Assembly: GCF_012927205.1 (NCBI RefSeq)
Contig: NZ_JABBGC010000002.1
Location: forward strand, 1,302,001-1,366,000
Length of the DNA stretch: 64,000 bases
Direction: 5' to 3'
Origin: Chitinophaga fulva
Lineage (GTDB): Bacteria; Bacteroidota; Bacteroidia; Chitinophagales; Chitinophagaceae
Positions 1-5,960 of the stretch are shown here, one piece after another. Position 1 is the stretch's first letter. Every line of letters starts with the position of its first letter. The translations under genes were made by a program, and so were the position numbers. The notes beneath the pieces are model-generated. The model was not told where the DNA came from. It did no database searches and worked only from the letters and a program-made list of their open reading frames with translations.

Positions 1-1
1 T

Positions 2-370
2 GGCCTCGCCGCCTACAGGCCCGTGCCCGCGTATTTCTTCAACGCCCCCCTGATGTCGCCGGAATACGATAAAAAAGATGTGGACGCCATCGACGAAGGC
101 AACATCTTCACCCTCGGCCGTGTGATGGATGAATTCCTTGCGGCAGACTTCAAAAACGTGAAAACGTTTCCCATCCCCGTGTTGATGTTCATGGGAAGGC
201 ATGACTATACCACTCCCTCCGAACCGACCGATGCCTGGCTGAAAAAGGTGAAAGCACCTTATAAAAAGGGCGTATGGTTTGAAAACTCCTCCCATCTGAT
301 GATGATGGAAGAACCAGGTAAGTTCTTACTGACACTGGTACAGGATGTAAGGCCCATGGCTTTGAAATAG
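2..370 (+). CDS. alpha/beta hydrolase, C-terminal part
   Basis: The reading frame is open from the window edge to a TAG stop, so only the last 122 or so residues are present and the true start lies to the left. The visible part looks like the C-terminal third of an alpha/beta-hydrolase. The segment PVLMFMGRHDYTTP carries the loop that usually holds the catalytic Asp (GRHD), and NSSHLMMMEEP carries the catalytic His near the C-terminus. The nucleophile elbow (GxSxG) would lie outside the window, so the substrate cannot be told; esterase, proline iminopeptidase-like and other hydrolases are all possible. A strong terminator follows 16 nt after the stop. The first ATG/GTG inside the window is not the true start. 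Confidence 0.75.
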   Translation, partial: GLAAYRPVPAYFFNAPLMSPEYDKKDVDAIDEGNIFTLGRVMDEFLAADFKNVKTFPIPVLMFMGRHDYTTPSEPTDAWLKKVKAPYKKGVWFENSSHLMMMEEPGKFLLTLVQDVRPMALK

Positions 371-386
371 TCTTCCAACACGATAT

Positions 387-424
387 AAAAAAAGGACGCT
401 TACCTCCGTAAGCGTCCTTTTTTT
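387..424. terminator. bidirectional Rho-independent terminator
   Basis: A perfect 10-bp stem (GGACGCTTAC at 394-403 with its complement at 408-417) and a 4-nt loop are flanked by A7 on the left and T7 on the right. It therefore reads as an intrinsic terminator on both strands. It separates the convergent hydrolase (+) and GH43 (-) genes. Confidence 0.93.
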
Positions 425-464
425 GTTTGACCAGGCGGCTCTTTGCCACCGTACAGCCATCAGG

Positions 465-2027
465 CTACCGGCGGAACCAATCAAAATCCACATAACCGTT
501 GCTTTCCGGACCGCCAAGGTCAGTATTAAAAAGAAACAGGGCGAAGCGGTTGGCTGTCCAATCCAGCCCCAGTCCCATCTTCAGTTCATTACCGATTGTA
601 GTGAAATGTTTGCCATCATTGCTATAGGCAAAAGCTGCCGTGAAGTCCTTTTCCCGCACCATGGCTTTCAGCCATATTTTTGAGGAAGTGCAGGGTACTG
701 CCGTCACCGTACTGTCGGCATTCACCATGATGAGTTCCTTGTTTTTCCCTTTGTAACGGACACCTATATACGCATAGGGTGACTGGAATACGCCCAATCC
801 GGCTATATCGCCCGGCTTCAGGCCGGAGAGGTCGAGGTATGCGGTGCCTTCCGAATAGGGGCCTTCTACGCGTTGCGTCAGCGTATTGCGCGCTTCCATT
901 AAGTTGCGGGCCTTACCGGCATATAACCGGAGATATCCCGGCCTTTTGGTCAGCGACCATTTGCTATTGTCGGGGTTGTGGTTCCATTGCCATTGTAAGC
1001 CCAGTGTATTTTTGTTGAATTCGTCGGAAGTGGCCGGTACTGACACCGGGTATGTTTTGCCGACAGCAGGTTTAGGGAAGGTGTCCACTCCTTTCCCACC
1101 GACGCCTAATATAGGCCAGCCATCCACCCACGTTACCGGTTCCAGGTTGGGTACACGGCCGATCGGGCCACGGTCCTGCATAATGATAAACCACCAGTCA
1201 CCGTTCTGCAGCTGTACCATCCCGCCCTGATGCAGTCCATTGCCCGGATAGGAATGATCGTCGTGTATCACGACTTTCGATTCATAGGGACCGTATATAC
1301 TATCGGACCGCAAACAGACCTGCCGGCCTTTGGTGCCGCCGGTGCTTCCAAGGATATAGTACTTACCGTTGACTTTATACATGTGTGACCCCTCCAGATA
1401 AGGATAGGCGCGGTTGTCATAAATCTCACGCCGGGGTGTTTTTACCGACAGTGCGTTGCTGTTCAGCTCTGTGATAAACAGTTTTTGTTGCCCGTGCACT
1501 ACGTATACTTTACCATCGTCATCAAAGAAAAGACCCGGATCATACAGGTACTCCGGGAAGATGGTCCGTGTCCAGGGGCCCTCCACATTTTTAGCTGTAC
1601 ACATGGAGAATTGGCCTTTACGGCCATCCATATCCGGTGTGCAGAACCCTACGTAAAACAGGCCGTTGTGATGGCGGATAGTGGCGGCCCAGGAACCACT
1701 CAGGTACATATGGCCACCTTTCAGGTCATAACGCGGGTCTTCATCGTAGCGGGACACCGCGTATCCTGCCATCTTCCAGTTCACCAGGTCATTTGAAACC
1801 GCAACAGGGCAGCCAGGCACGTAATGCATACTGGTAGACACAAAATAGAATTTGTCATCCACCCGGATGATATCCGGATCGGGCCAGTCGCCCCACATCA
1901 GTGGATTTTTGAAAGTTCCGTTGCCATTGTCCGGCGTCCAGGAAGTATTCGTTTGTGCGTGCAGGCCATTGCCCGCCAGCAGCAGCAAAAGACAAGCCCA
2001 TTGCCGCAGAAAGGAAAAATATCTCAT
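465..2027 (-). CDS. secreted GH43 family glycoside hydrolase (beta-xylosidase/arabinofuranosidase type)
   Basis: A 520-aa exported glycosidase. Residues 1-24 form a signal peptide with a hydrophobic LLLLLAG core and a likely cut after HA near residue 24. The N-terminal five-bladed propeller (about 38-330) starts with the GH43 signature NPLMWGDWPDPD; D50 is the likely general base, D163 (YDPG) the pKa modulator and E212 (EGSHMYK) the general acid. Residues 345-520 look like the beta-sandwich (GH43_C2-like) domain usual in beta-xylosidases. GH43 enzymes remove xylose or arabinose from plant hemicellulose; the exact substrate cannot be told. No SusC/SusD genes adjoin it, so this is not a classical polysaccharide utilisation locus within the window. 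The ATG is placed directly before the signal peptide. It ends at the shared bidirectional terminator. Confidence 0.92.
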   Translation of the reverse strand: MRYFSFLRQWACLLLLLAGNGLHAQTNTSWTPDNGNGTFKNPLMWGDWPDPDIIRVDDKFYFVSTSMHYVPGCPVAVSNDLVNWKMAGYAVSRYDEDPRYDLKGGHMYLSGSWAATIRHHNGLFYVGFCTPDMDGRKGQFSMCTAKNVEGPWTRTIFPEYLYDPGLFFDDDGKVYVVHGQQKLFITELNSNALSVKTPRREIYDNRAYPYLEGSHMYKVNGKYYILGSTGGTKGRQVCLRSDSIYGPYESKVVIHDDHSYPGNGLHQGGMVQLQNGDWWFIIMQDRGPIGRVPNLEPVTWVDGWPILGVGGKGVDTFPKPAVGKTYPVSVPATSDEFNKNTLGLQWQWNHNPDNSKWSLTKRPGYLRLYAGKARNLMEARNTLTQRVEGPYSEGTAYLDLSGLKPGDIAGLGVFQSPYAYIGVRYKGKNKELIMVNADSTVTAVPCTSSKIWLKAMVREKDFTAAFAYSNDGKHFTTIGNELKMGLGLDWTANRFALFLFNTDLGGPESNGYVDFDWFRR

Positions 2028-2137
2028 TGTTCACATTTAATACCCGATGACCAGGGGCCATCATCGTCATAACGTATTTATCTATGTGCGAACATATGGA
2101 CTTTTTTTATCAAAGCGAAGAAAATTTACCAGTGGTA

Positions 2138-2182
2138 CAAAAAACAACAAAGCCGCACAAACCCTGAAGGCGGTGCGGCTTT
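2138..2182 (-). terminator. terminator of the precursor-peptide array
   Basis: Read on the minus strand, AAAGCCGCAC (2182-2173) pairs with GTGCGGCTTT (2158-2149) and is followed by GTTGTTTTTTGT. It lies 18 nt beyond the stop of the last precursor gene, so it probably ends the array transcript before the GH43 gene. Confidence 0.82.
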
Positions 2183-2199
2183 CTGAAATCGTCAGCATG

Positions 2200-2391
2200 C
2201 TACTCGCACAACCAACATGACTGTGTAGTACCTGGCGAGGTTTCACAGGTATTATAAAGCGTAGCACAGTTAAAGGGGCTTGTTTCAAATGCCTTACCAC
2301 CAATAACCCCATTTTGCTGTGTAGCATTGAGTACAGCGATGGTAGCCTTGGTGAAAGGCAACTTTTTACCAATGGAAATTTTCTTTTTCAT
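2200..2391 (-). CDS. double-glycine RiPP precursor peptide P14
   Basis: Fourteenth and last gene of the array in transcription order; 63 aa. The leader (1-32) runs from MKKKISIGKK through a TKATIAVLN helix segment to GG at 31-32, the expected cleavage site. The 31-aa core has Cys at 42, 49, 59 and 62 (C-x6-C-x9-C-x2-C), with Thr directly before Cys-2 and Thr two residues after it. The leader resembles the Bacteroidota GG-leader family (TIGR04149-like) often annotated as class I lanthipeptide precursors; the final modification is unknown. It differs from the other copies in the NGVIGG ending and a Trp between Cys-3 and Cys-4. A terminator follows at once. Confidence 0.82.
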   Translation of the reverse strand: MKKKISIGKKLPFTKATIAVLNATQQNGVIGGKAFETSPFNCATLYNTCETSPGTTQSCWLCE

Positions 2392-2452
2392 AGTGAGATT
2401 TTTAAAATGCTAAAACGATGAGATGTACAGTATATGCAAGGTTTACGGGGCA

Positions 2453-2608
2453 CTAGCAGGTGGCAATGATTAAGGTAGCACAACCGGGCGCTTTCGTAAG
2501 CTGGAATTTGGCGCCGTCGGCTATCAGGTTGCGTTGTGCATCAGTGAGCATGGCGATGGTATCTTTCCGGAAAGCCAGTTTTTTGCTGAGGGAGATTTTC
2601 TTTTTCAT
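2453..2608 (-). pseudogene. degenerate RiPP precursor peptide P13
   Basis: Start chosen at the ATG that begins MKKKISLSKK, aligned with its neighbours; an in-frame ATG 93 nt upstream adds an unrelated sequence. At 51 aa it is the shortest member. The cleavage motif GG is changed to DG (31-32), and the core stops at the second Cys (C43, C51), so the C-x2-C end is missing. Translation past the TAG does not restore the family pattern. The leader is otherwise intact and close to P12 and P14. It is probably a decaying copy. It could still be expressed, but cleavage at DG would be atypical. A strong hairpin lies just upstream at 2647-2674. Confidence 0.7.
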
Positions 2609-2646
2609 AGCAATATTTTTAAGTATTGAAACGATGATATACCAAA

Positions 2647-2674
2647 GCCGCGCAAACCACGGGGTTTGTGCGGC
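2647..2674 (-). other. intergenic hairpin between precursor genes P12 and P13
   Basis: A 12-bp stem with one G-U pair (2647-2658 with 2663-2674) and a 4-nt loop lies between the stop of P12 and the start of P13. Its GCCGC/GCGGC arms resemble the array terminator at 2149-2182. It lacks a clear U-run, so it could be a weak attenuator or an mRNA processing or stability element. Confidence 0.6.
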
Positions 2675-2701
2675 TGGTGGACATTGTATTTTACCAGTCA
2701 C

Positions 2702-2896
2702 TTACGCTCCGCAATTTTCGCAGGGATAACCTGGTCTTGGCGAAGTTTGGCAGGTTTCAACGATGGTGGTGCAATTAAAGGGCTGATTGGTAATCGGCGC
2801 CCCGCCAACAATCAAGTTGCGTTGTGGATCGCTGAGTACAGCGATGGCAGCTTTGTTGAAAGCCAGCTTTTTGCTGATGGAAATTTTCTTTTTCAT
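2702..2896 (-). CDS. double-glycine RiPP precursor peptide P12
   Basis: 64 aa from the ATG that starts MKKKISISKK; a longer in-frame start at 2947 would add 17 residues overlapping the end of P11 and is not conserved. Leader 1-32 ends in VGG. The core has Cys at 42, 49, 59 and 62 in the exact family spacing, with ETC-Q-T around Cys-2 and the tail CENCGA. It is the closest relative of P13 and P14 (KISxxKKLxF leader), so these three probably arose by local duplication. Predicted to be a secreted, leader-cleaved modified peptide; the enzymes are not in the window. Confidence 0.84.
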   Translation of the reverse strand: MKKKISISKKLAFNKAAIAVLSDPQRNLIVGGAPITNQPFNCTTIVETCQTSPRPGYPCENCGA

Positions 2897-2928
2897 GGAT
2901 GCAGTTTTAGATGCTGAAAAATGAACCA

Positions 2929-3135
2929 TTACTGGCAGCGCACGCATTGATGGCCAGTATTAGGAATTGTTGGGCAGGTGTTGTCCTGTCCGGTATTACA
3001 GATGGTGAACCTGGTCTGGACGGTGGTGGTAGGTGCCCCACCAGCGATCAACTGCTGCTGTTCCATGTTCAGCGCAGCGATGGTCTCTTTGTTAAGAGAA
3101 ATTTTTTTCCCAATAGCGATGTTTTTCTTTTTCAT
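2929..3135 (-). CDS. double-glycine RiPP precursor peptide P11
   Basis: 68 aa, the longest member. The leader MKKKNIAIGKK then SLNKETIAALN and QQQLIAGG ends at 32-33, which is very close to the usual Bacteroidota consensus LNKETIAxLN. The 35-aa core starts APTTTVQT and has Cys at 46, 54, 64 and 67. The first spacing is seven rather than six residues, as in P1 and P2. Thr is at -1 and +2 of Cys-2. It lies 26 nt downstream of P10 and 32 nt upstream of P12. Confidence 0.85.
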   Translation of the reverse strand: MKKKNIAIGKKISLNKETIAALNMEQQQLIAGGAPTTTVQTRFTICNTGQDNTCPTIPNTGHQCVRCQ

Positions 3136-3161
3136 TAGAAAAATTTCAGGTAGTGAAAAAA

Positions 3162-3353
3162 TCAGGCACAGTTATCGCAAACGCCGGTACCAGCTGTCGT
3201 TACACAGGTAACTCCATTGGAGGTACAGGTAATGAGTTTGGTGACGGTTTTGGAGCCGCCAGCCAGCTCCTGCAGCTGTGCAGTGTTCAGCGTTGCGACA
3301 GTTTCCTTGTTAAAAGAGAGCTTTTTTCTGATGGCGGCGTTTTTCCTTTTCAT
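3162..3353 (-). CDS. double-glycine RiPP precursor peptide P10
   Basis: 63 aa. Leader MKRKNAAIRKK then SFNKETVATLN, ending LAGG at 32-33. Core of 30 aa with Cys at 43, 50, 59 and 62; the middle spacing is eight instead of nine, the only such case. The region after Cys-2 is Thr/Gly rich (VTTAGTG) and lacks the usual Pro. The gene follows P9 after only 3 nt, so the two are certainly co-transcribed. The KRKNAAIRK variant of the Lys cluster is unique to this copy. Confidence 0.84.
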   Translation of the reverse strand: MKRKNAAIRKKLSFNKETVATLNTAQLQELAGGSKTVTKLITCTSNGVTCVTTAGTGVCDNCA

Positions 3354-3356
3354 ACC

Positions 3357-3560
3357 CTATTGAATTGGTGGGCATAATTCGCAAGGGCCGCCCGGGCGTT
3401 GAATAGTAGCGCAGGTTTCCATACCGGAAGCGCAATTAATGATACAGGTATGAAATGTGGCGCCACCGGCAATCAATTGCTGTTGGCTGTTGTTCAGCGC
3501 TGCAATCGTTTCCTTATTGAAGGAAAGCTTTTTTCCGATGTTAATGTTCTTTTTTTTCAT
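3357..3560 (-). CDS. double-glycine RiPP precursor peptide P9
   Basis: 67 aa from the ATG of MKKKNINIGKK; the longer in-frame start at 3602 overlaps P8 and is not conserved. Leader ends IAGG at 32-33. The core has five cysteines: the standard four (43, 50, 60, 63 with x6, x9, x2 spacing) plus an extra Cys at 39. It also has a PPIQ extension after Cys-4. The leader is nearly identical to that of P11. The extra Cys means one thiol may stay unpaired or form an additional ring. Confidence 0.84.
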   Translation of the reverse strand: MKKKNINIGKKLSFNKETIAALNNSQQQLIAGGATFHTCIINCASGMETCATIQRPGGPCELCPPIQ

Positions 3561-3571
3561 GAGCTGTGTTT

Positions 3572-3769
3572 TTAGACGGCAGTGGTAGTACAGAAAACAC
3601 AAGGGCGGGTAGTTCCTGGCGAGGTATCACGTGTTGGGCAATTGCAGGTAACCCCTTGGGTTATACGCATGCCGCCGGCAATTATTTCCTGCTGGTTATT
3701 ATTCAGGGATGCAATGAAAGACTTGCCGAGCGTCATTTTTCTGTCGATAGAGATTTTTTTCTTTTTCAT
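3572..3769 (-). CDS. double-glycine RiPP precursor peptide P8 (displaced Cys)
   Basis: 65 aa from the ATG of MKKKKISIDRK. Leader of the ISIDRK...LGK type shared with P5 and P6, ending IAGG at 32-33. The core has four Cys at 42, 44, 57 and 60, but the second has moved. The position that should be Cys-2 (49) is Thr, and a new Cys sits two residues after Cys-1 (CNC). The C-terminal C-x2-C is kept and is followed by TTTAV. The core is rich in Thr. This is the only four-Cys copy that breaks the first ring spacing, so it would give a different ring pattern if modified. Confidence 0.83.
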   Translation of the reverse strand: MKKKKISIDRKMTLGKSFIASLNNNQQEIIAGGMRITQGVTCNCPTRDTSPGTTRPCVFCTTTAV

Positions 3770-3801
3770 AAAATGATGGACAGTCAGGTTAGAAAATAGC
3801 C

Positions 3802-3993
3802 TTAACAGGCGATACATTCAGGTACTGTGTAAGGATATGTCATACAGGTTTCCAGGTTTGTAAAACATTTCCTGTCCATTGTCAACGGAGGAATACCTCC
3901 AGCCAACATTCCTGTTTCAGTAGCTGACAATACAGCCACAGCAGATTTACCGAAATGCAGTTTCTTTTCGGCACTCATTTTTTTCTTTTTCAT
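3802..3993 (-). CDS. double-glycine RiPP precursor peptide P7
   Basis: 63 aa. The leader is of a distinct type, MKKKKMSAEKKLHFGKSAVAVLSA, shared only with P3, and ends LAGG at 32-33. The core begins IPPLTMDRK, and Cys are at 43, 50, 60 and 63 with exact family spacing; the chain ends at Cys-4. Around Cys-2 the sequence is LETCMTYP. P7 and P3 share the TMDRKC entry to the core, so leader and core duplicated together. The gene is 12 nt downstream of P6. Confidence 0.85.
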   Translation of the reverse strand: MKKKKMSAEKKLHFGKSAVAVLSATETGMLAGGIPPLTMDRKCFTNLETCMTYPYTVPECIAC

Positions 3994-4005
3994 GGGTTGT
4001 ATTTT

Positions 4006-4197
4006 TTAGGGACATAATTGACATGGACGGGTAGGACTTGGTGCGGTAGCGCATGATTCCAGACGGGATGTGCAGTTGATAAGTCTGGTCACCGGGATAC
4101 CGCCGACAATCATTTCCTGTTGATTGTCATTCAGGGATGCAACGGGTAACTTGCCCAGCATCAACTTTCTGTCGATGGAGATTTTTTTCTTTTTCAT
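4006..4197 (-). CDS. double-glycine RiPP precursor peptide P6
   Basis: 63 aa. Leader MKKKKISIDRKLMLGK, then LPVASLNDNQQEMI and VGG ending at 33. Core IPVTRLI followed by Cys 42, 49, 59 and 62 in exact spacing, with ESCATAP around Cys-2 and CQLCP at the end. It is a near copy of P5 (same leader start and CTSR after Cys-1) and lies 11 nt downstream of it. The two probably arose by recent tandem duplication. Confidence 0.86.
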   Translation of the reverse strand: MKKKKISIDRKLMLGKLPVASLNDNQQEMIVGGIPVTRLINCTSRLESCATAPSPTRPCQLCP

Positions 4198-4208
4198 GGG
4201 TGGTGTTT

Positions 4209-4412
4209 TTAGAGGGTGGTGTCTGGATTACATAATTCGCAAGGTTGGCCAGGCCTCGGCGCCGTGGCGCATGTTACCGCACGGGAAGTACATCTGATCA
4301 GGGTCGGAGGTATACCGCCGGCAATCATTTCCTGCTGAGTGTTGTTCAGGGATGCAATGGGAGACTTGCCCAGCATCAGTTTTCTGTCGATGGAGATTTT
4401 TTTCTTTTTCAT
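4209..4412 (-). CDS. double-glycine RiPP precursor peptide P5
   Basis: 67 aa. Leader almost identical to P6 and ending IAGG at 32-33. Core IPPTLIR, then Cys 41, 48, 58 and 61 with x6, x9, x2 spacing and a six-residue tail (NPDTTL) after Cys-4, longer than in most copies. VTCATAP surrounds Cys-2. The neighbouring genes are 11-12 nt away on both sides, which fits one polycistronic message. Confidence 0.86.
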   Translation of the reverse strand: MKKKKISIDRKLMLGKSPIASLNNTQQEMIAGGIPPTLIRCTSRAVTCATAPRPGQPCELCNPDTTL

Positions 4413-4424
4413 ATATATTGGATT

Positions 4425-4616
4425 TTAACAGATTTCACAAGGACCTGTTTGAACATGCACAGTAACGCAGGTTTCCACGAACGATTCACATTCAATAGGC
4501 CTGGTAATATACATGGCACCGCCAGCGATTTTCTTTTGCTGGTCTGCATTGAGCGCAGCAATAGTTTCTTTATTGAGCGACAGTTTGCGCTCAATAGCTA
4601 CTTTTTTCTTTTTCAT
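4425..4616 (-). CDS. double-glycine RiPP precursor peptide P4
   Basis: 63 aa. Leader MKKKKVAIERKLSLNKETIAAL type, ending IAGG at 32-33. Core AMYITRPIE, then Cys 43, 50, 60 and 63 with standard spacing; the peptide ends at Cys-4. VETCVTVH surrounds Cys-2, and His replaces the usual Pro. The leader matches the canonical LNKETIAALN consensus and may be closest to the ancestral form. Net charge of the core is lower than in P5 and P6 because of three Glu. Confidence 0.86.
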   Translation of the reverse strand: MKKKKVAIERKLSLNKETIAALNADQQKKIAGGAMYITRPIECESFVETCVTVHVQTGPCEIC

Positions 4617-4649
4617 AAATGATAGACAGTTCAGGTTAAAAAATCGGTC

Positions 4650-4841
4650 TTAACAGAAGATGCAAAACGGCTGGGTGTAACGGAATGTCTGACAGGTCTC
4701 GTCAAAAGTCTGACATTTCCGGTCCATGGTCGCGGTAACAGCGCCACCGGCCAACATTTCCTGTTGAGAAGCCGACAGTATCGCTACCGCAGATTTGCCA
4801 AAATGCAACTTCTTTTCGGCGTTCATTTTTTTCTTTTTCAT
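4650..4841 (-). CDS. double-glycine RiPP precursor peptide P3
   Basis: 63 aa from the ATG of MKKKKMNAEKK; an in-frame ATG at 4895 would add 18 unconserved residues. Leader of the AEKKLHFGKSAVA type as in P7, ending LAGG at 32-33. Core AVTATMDRK, then Cys 43, 50, 60 and 63; the peptide ends at Cys-4. DETCQTFRYTQ surrounds Cys-2 and resembles the NTFPYTQ and ETIPYTQ segments of P2 and P1. It therefore links the P7-type leader with a P1/P2-like core, as recombination would produce. Confidence 0.84.
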   Translation of the reverse strand: MKKKKMNAEKKLHFGKSAVAILSASQQEMLAGGAVTATMDRKCQTFDETCQTFRYTQPFCIFC

Positions 4842-4937
4842 AAAACGAGTGGATTTACAGGACAAAACATCCCCGCTGGTAAGCTTTACAGCCACCAGGA
4901 CAGTTTGCCCCCCGATTAAAAAAGGGACTACATCAGA

Positions 4938-5135
4938 TTAGCAGAATACACATATCTCCTGTGTATAAGGGAAAGTGTTACAGCTGGCGTAACGGGTTTC
5001 CTGGCAGATCTTTGTGAAAGTCGCCGTGGTAGTGGGTATTCCACCGGCGATCTGGTCCTGCTGTTGGGCGTTCAATTGGGCGACAGTTGTCTTGTTAAAA
5101 GACATTTTTTTTCCGATAACTGCTTTTTTCTTCAT
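4938..5135 (-). CDS. double-glycine RiPP precursor peptide P2
   Basis: 65 aa. Leader MKKKAVIGKKMSFNKTTVAQLN ending IAGG at 31-32. Core IPTTTATFTKI is Thr-rich, then Cys 44, 52, 62 and 65 (x7, x9, x2); the peptide ends at Cys-4. SCNTFPYTQ surrounds Cys-2. It is a sister of P1. The 40 nt upstream of the start (5136-5175) match the 40 nt upstream of P1 at 37 positions, so the copy included the 5' leader region. Confidence 0.86.
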   Translation of the reverse strand: MKKKAVIGKKMSFNKTTVAQLNAQQQDQIAGGIPTTTATFTKICQETRYASCNTFPYTQEICVFC

Positions 5136-5175
5136 AAGGAGGAGAATTACGGGTTCAAATTTTCGGTTGAGAATT
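5136..5175 (-). repeat. duplicated 5' leader, copy upstream of P2
   Basis: This 40-nt stretch is identical at 37 positions to 5362-5401 upstream of P1. It spans the full gap between the P1 stop and the P2 start, showing that the duplication unit included the region upstream of the gene. Confidence 0.85.
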
Positions 5176-5361
5176 CTAACAGATCACACATGCATCCTGT
5201 GTGTAAGGAATAGTCTCGCAGGATATCTGCCTGGTCTCCTGGCACTGGAGAACTCTGGTGATTATTCCACCTGCGATTTGGGCTTGCTGCTGTGTGTTCA
5301 GTTGGGCAATAGTTGTCTTGTTAAAAGACATTTTTTTTCCAATAGCTGTTTTTTTCTTCAT
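5176..5361 (-). CDS. double-glycine RiPP precursor peptide P1
   Basis: First gene of the array in transcription order; 61 aa. Leader MKKKTAIGKKMSFNKTTIAQLN, ending IAGG at 31-32. Core IITRVLQ, then Cys 40, 48, 58 and 61 (x7, x9, x2); the peptide ends at Cys-4. SCETIPYTQ surrounds Cys-2. It has the shortest stretch between GG and Cys-1 (seven residues). The array promoter should lie between 5362 and 5490 but no convincing -7/-33 pair was found. The HxlR gene upstream is on the same strand, so read-through is possible unless the hairpin at 5495-5512 blocks it. Confidence 0.86.
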   Translation of the reverse strand: MKKKTAIGKKMSFNKTTIAQLNTQQQAQIAGGIITRVLQCQETRQISCETIPYTQDACVIC

Positions 5362-5401
5362 AAGGAGGAGATTTACAGGTTCAAATTTTGGGTTGAGAAT
5401 T
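5362..5401 (-). repeat. duplicated 5' leader, copy upstream of P1
   Basis: Partner of the repeat at 5136-5175 (37 of 40 positions identical). It would be the 5' untranslated region of the whole array, and may therefore carry its translation signals. Confidence 0.85.
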
Positions 5402-5494
5402 ACTTTATATAGCGTGGGTTAATTGGCATGAGTCATCGATTATTTTGAGATATTTGAAGATAACAAAAAGGAATAGAAAAAAAGAATTTTTTTT

Positions 5495-5512
5495 GCAGGC
5501 CGGAAGGCCTGC
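5495..5512 (-). terminator. possible terminator after the HxlR gene
   Basis: GCAGGCC and GGCCTGC form a perfect 7-bp stem with a 4-nt loop, 27 nt beyond the HxlR stop; two flanking A-T pairs on each side extend it. On the minus strand the stem is followed by a run of A and only then by T7, so it is not a textbook intrinsic terminator. Confidence 0.45.
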
Positions 5513-5538
5513 AATGCTACATACGCCCACAAACAGTA

Positions 5539-5910
5539 TCAGGCAAGTTTTTTAAGTCCCATTTCCAACCACGGCAACTGATCATGACGATGTGTTTTCA
5601 TATAGTCCACCCCCCATTCATACAATGGTTCAAAGATGGTGCACAGCTTTCTACCTGATTCCGTCAGCATATACTCCACCCGTGGCGGCACCTCCGGATA
5701 TACTTTACGCGTAATGATACCGTCCTTCTCCAGCTCCCGCAGCTGACTGGTGAGCATTTTCTCCGTGAGGTTTTCACAGGTGCTCTTGAGCAGTTCACCA
5801 TACCGTTTCGGCGTACCATCAGACAGCATACTGAGTATATACAGCTTCCATTTGCCACTGATGGCTTTCACAGCCAGCGTCAGCGGACAGTGTAATCTTG
5901 GGTCTCTCAT
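5539..5910 (-). CDS. HxlR family winged-helix transcriptional regulator
   Basis: 123 aa, typical HxlR length. The family hallmark SGKWKLYIL (about 18-26) with the upstream Cys at position 8 (RLHCPL) is present. This Cys is the redox- or electrophile-sensing residue in several HxlR regulators such as YodB/HypR. The wHTH spans about 17-100, and VEYMLTESGRKL is the conserved wing region. It is divergent from the metallo-hydrolase gene at 6055, and the 144-nt gap holds TACT/AGTA inverted repeats typical of HxlR operators. It therefore likely represses itself and that gene, perhaps in response to thiol stress. It probably dimerises and acts in the cytoplasm. Confidence 0.9.
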   Translation of the reverse strand: MRDPRLHCPLTLAVKAISGKWKLYILSMLSDGTPKRYGELLKSTCENLTEKMLTSQLRELEKDGIITRKVYPEVPPRVEYMLTESGRKLCTIFEPLYEWGVDYMKTHRHDQLPWLEMGLKKLA

Positions 5911-5960
5911 ATTTTTTTAAAAAAATTTGTTTGCGCCTTCCGGCGATGCTCCACAAAACC

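Noticed and set aside
2609..2701. N-terminal extension of precursor P13 (and similar extensions of P3, P8, P9 and P12)
   Set aside because: The extensions are unrelated to each other, overlap intergenic hairpins or other genes, and the MKKK start is conserved across all copies.
2200..5361. CRISPR-like or other simple repeat array
   Set aside because: The periodic similarity is explained by coding sequence with conserved leader peptides. There are no short identical repeats with unique spacers.
5362..5494. A clear -33/-7 promoter for the precursor array
   Set aside because: AT-rich stretches are present, but no TAnnTTTG element with a suitable -33 partner was found on the minus strand.
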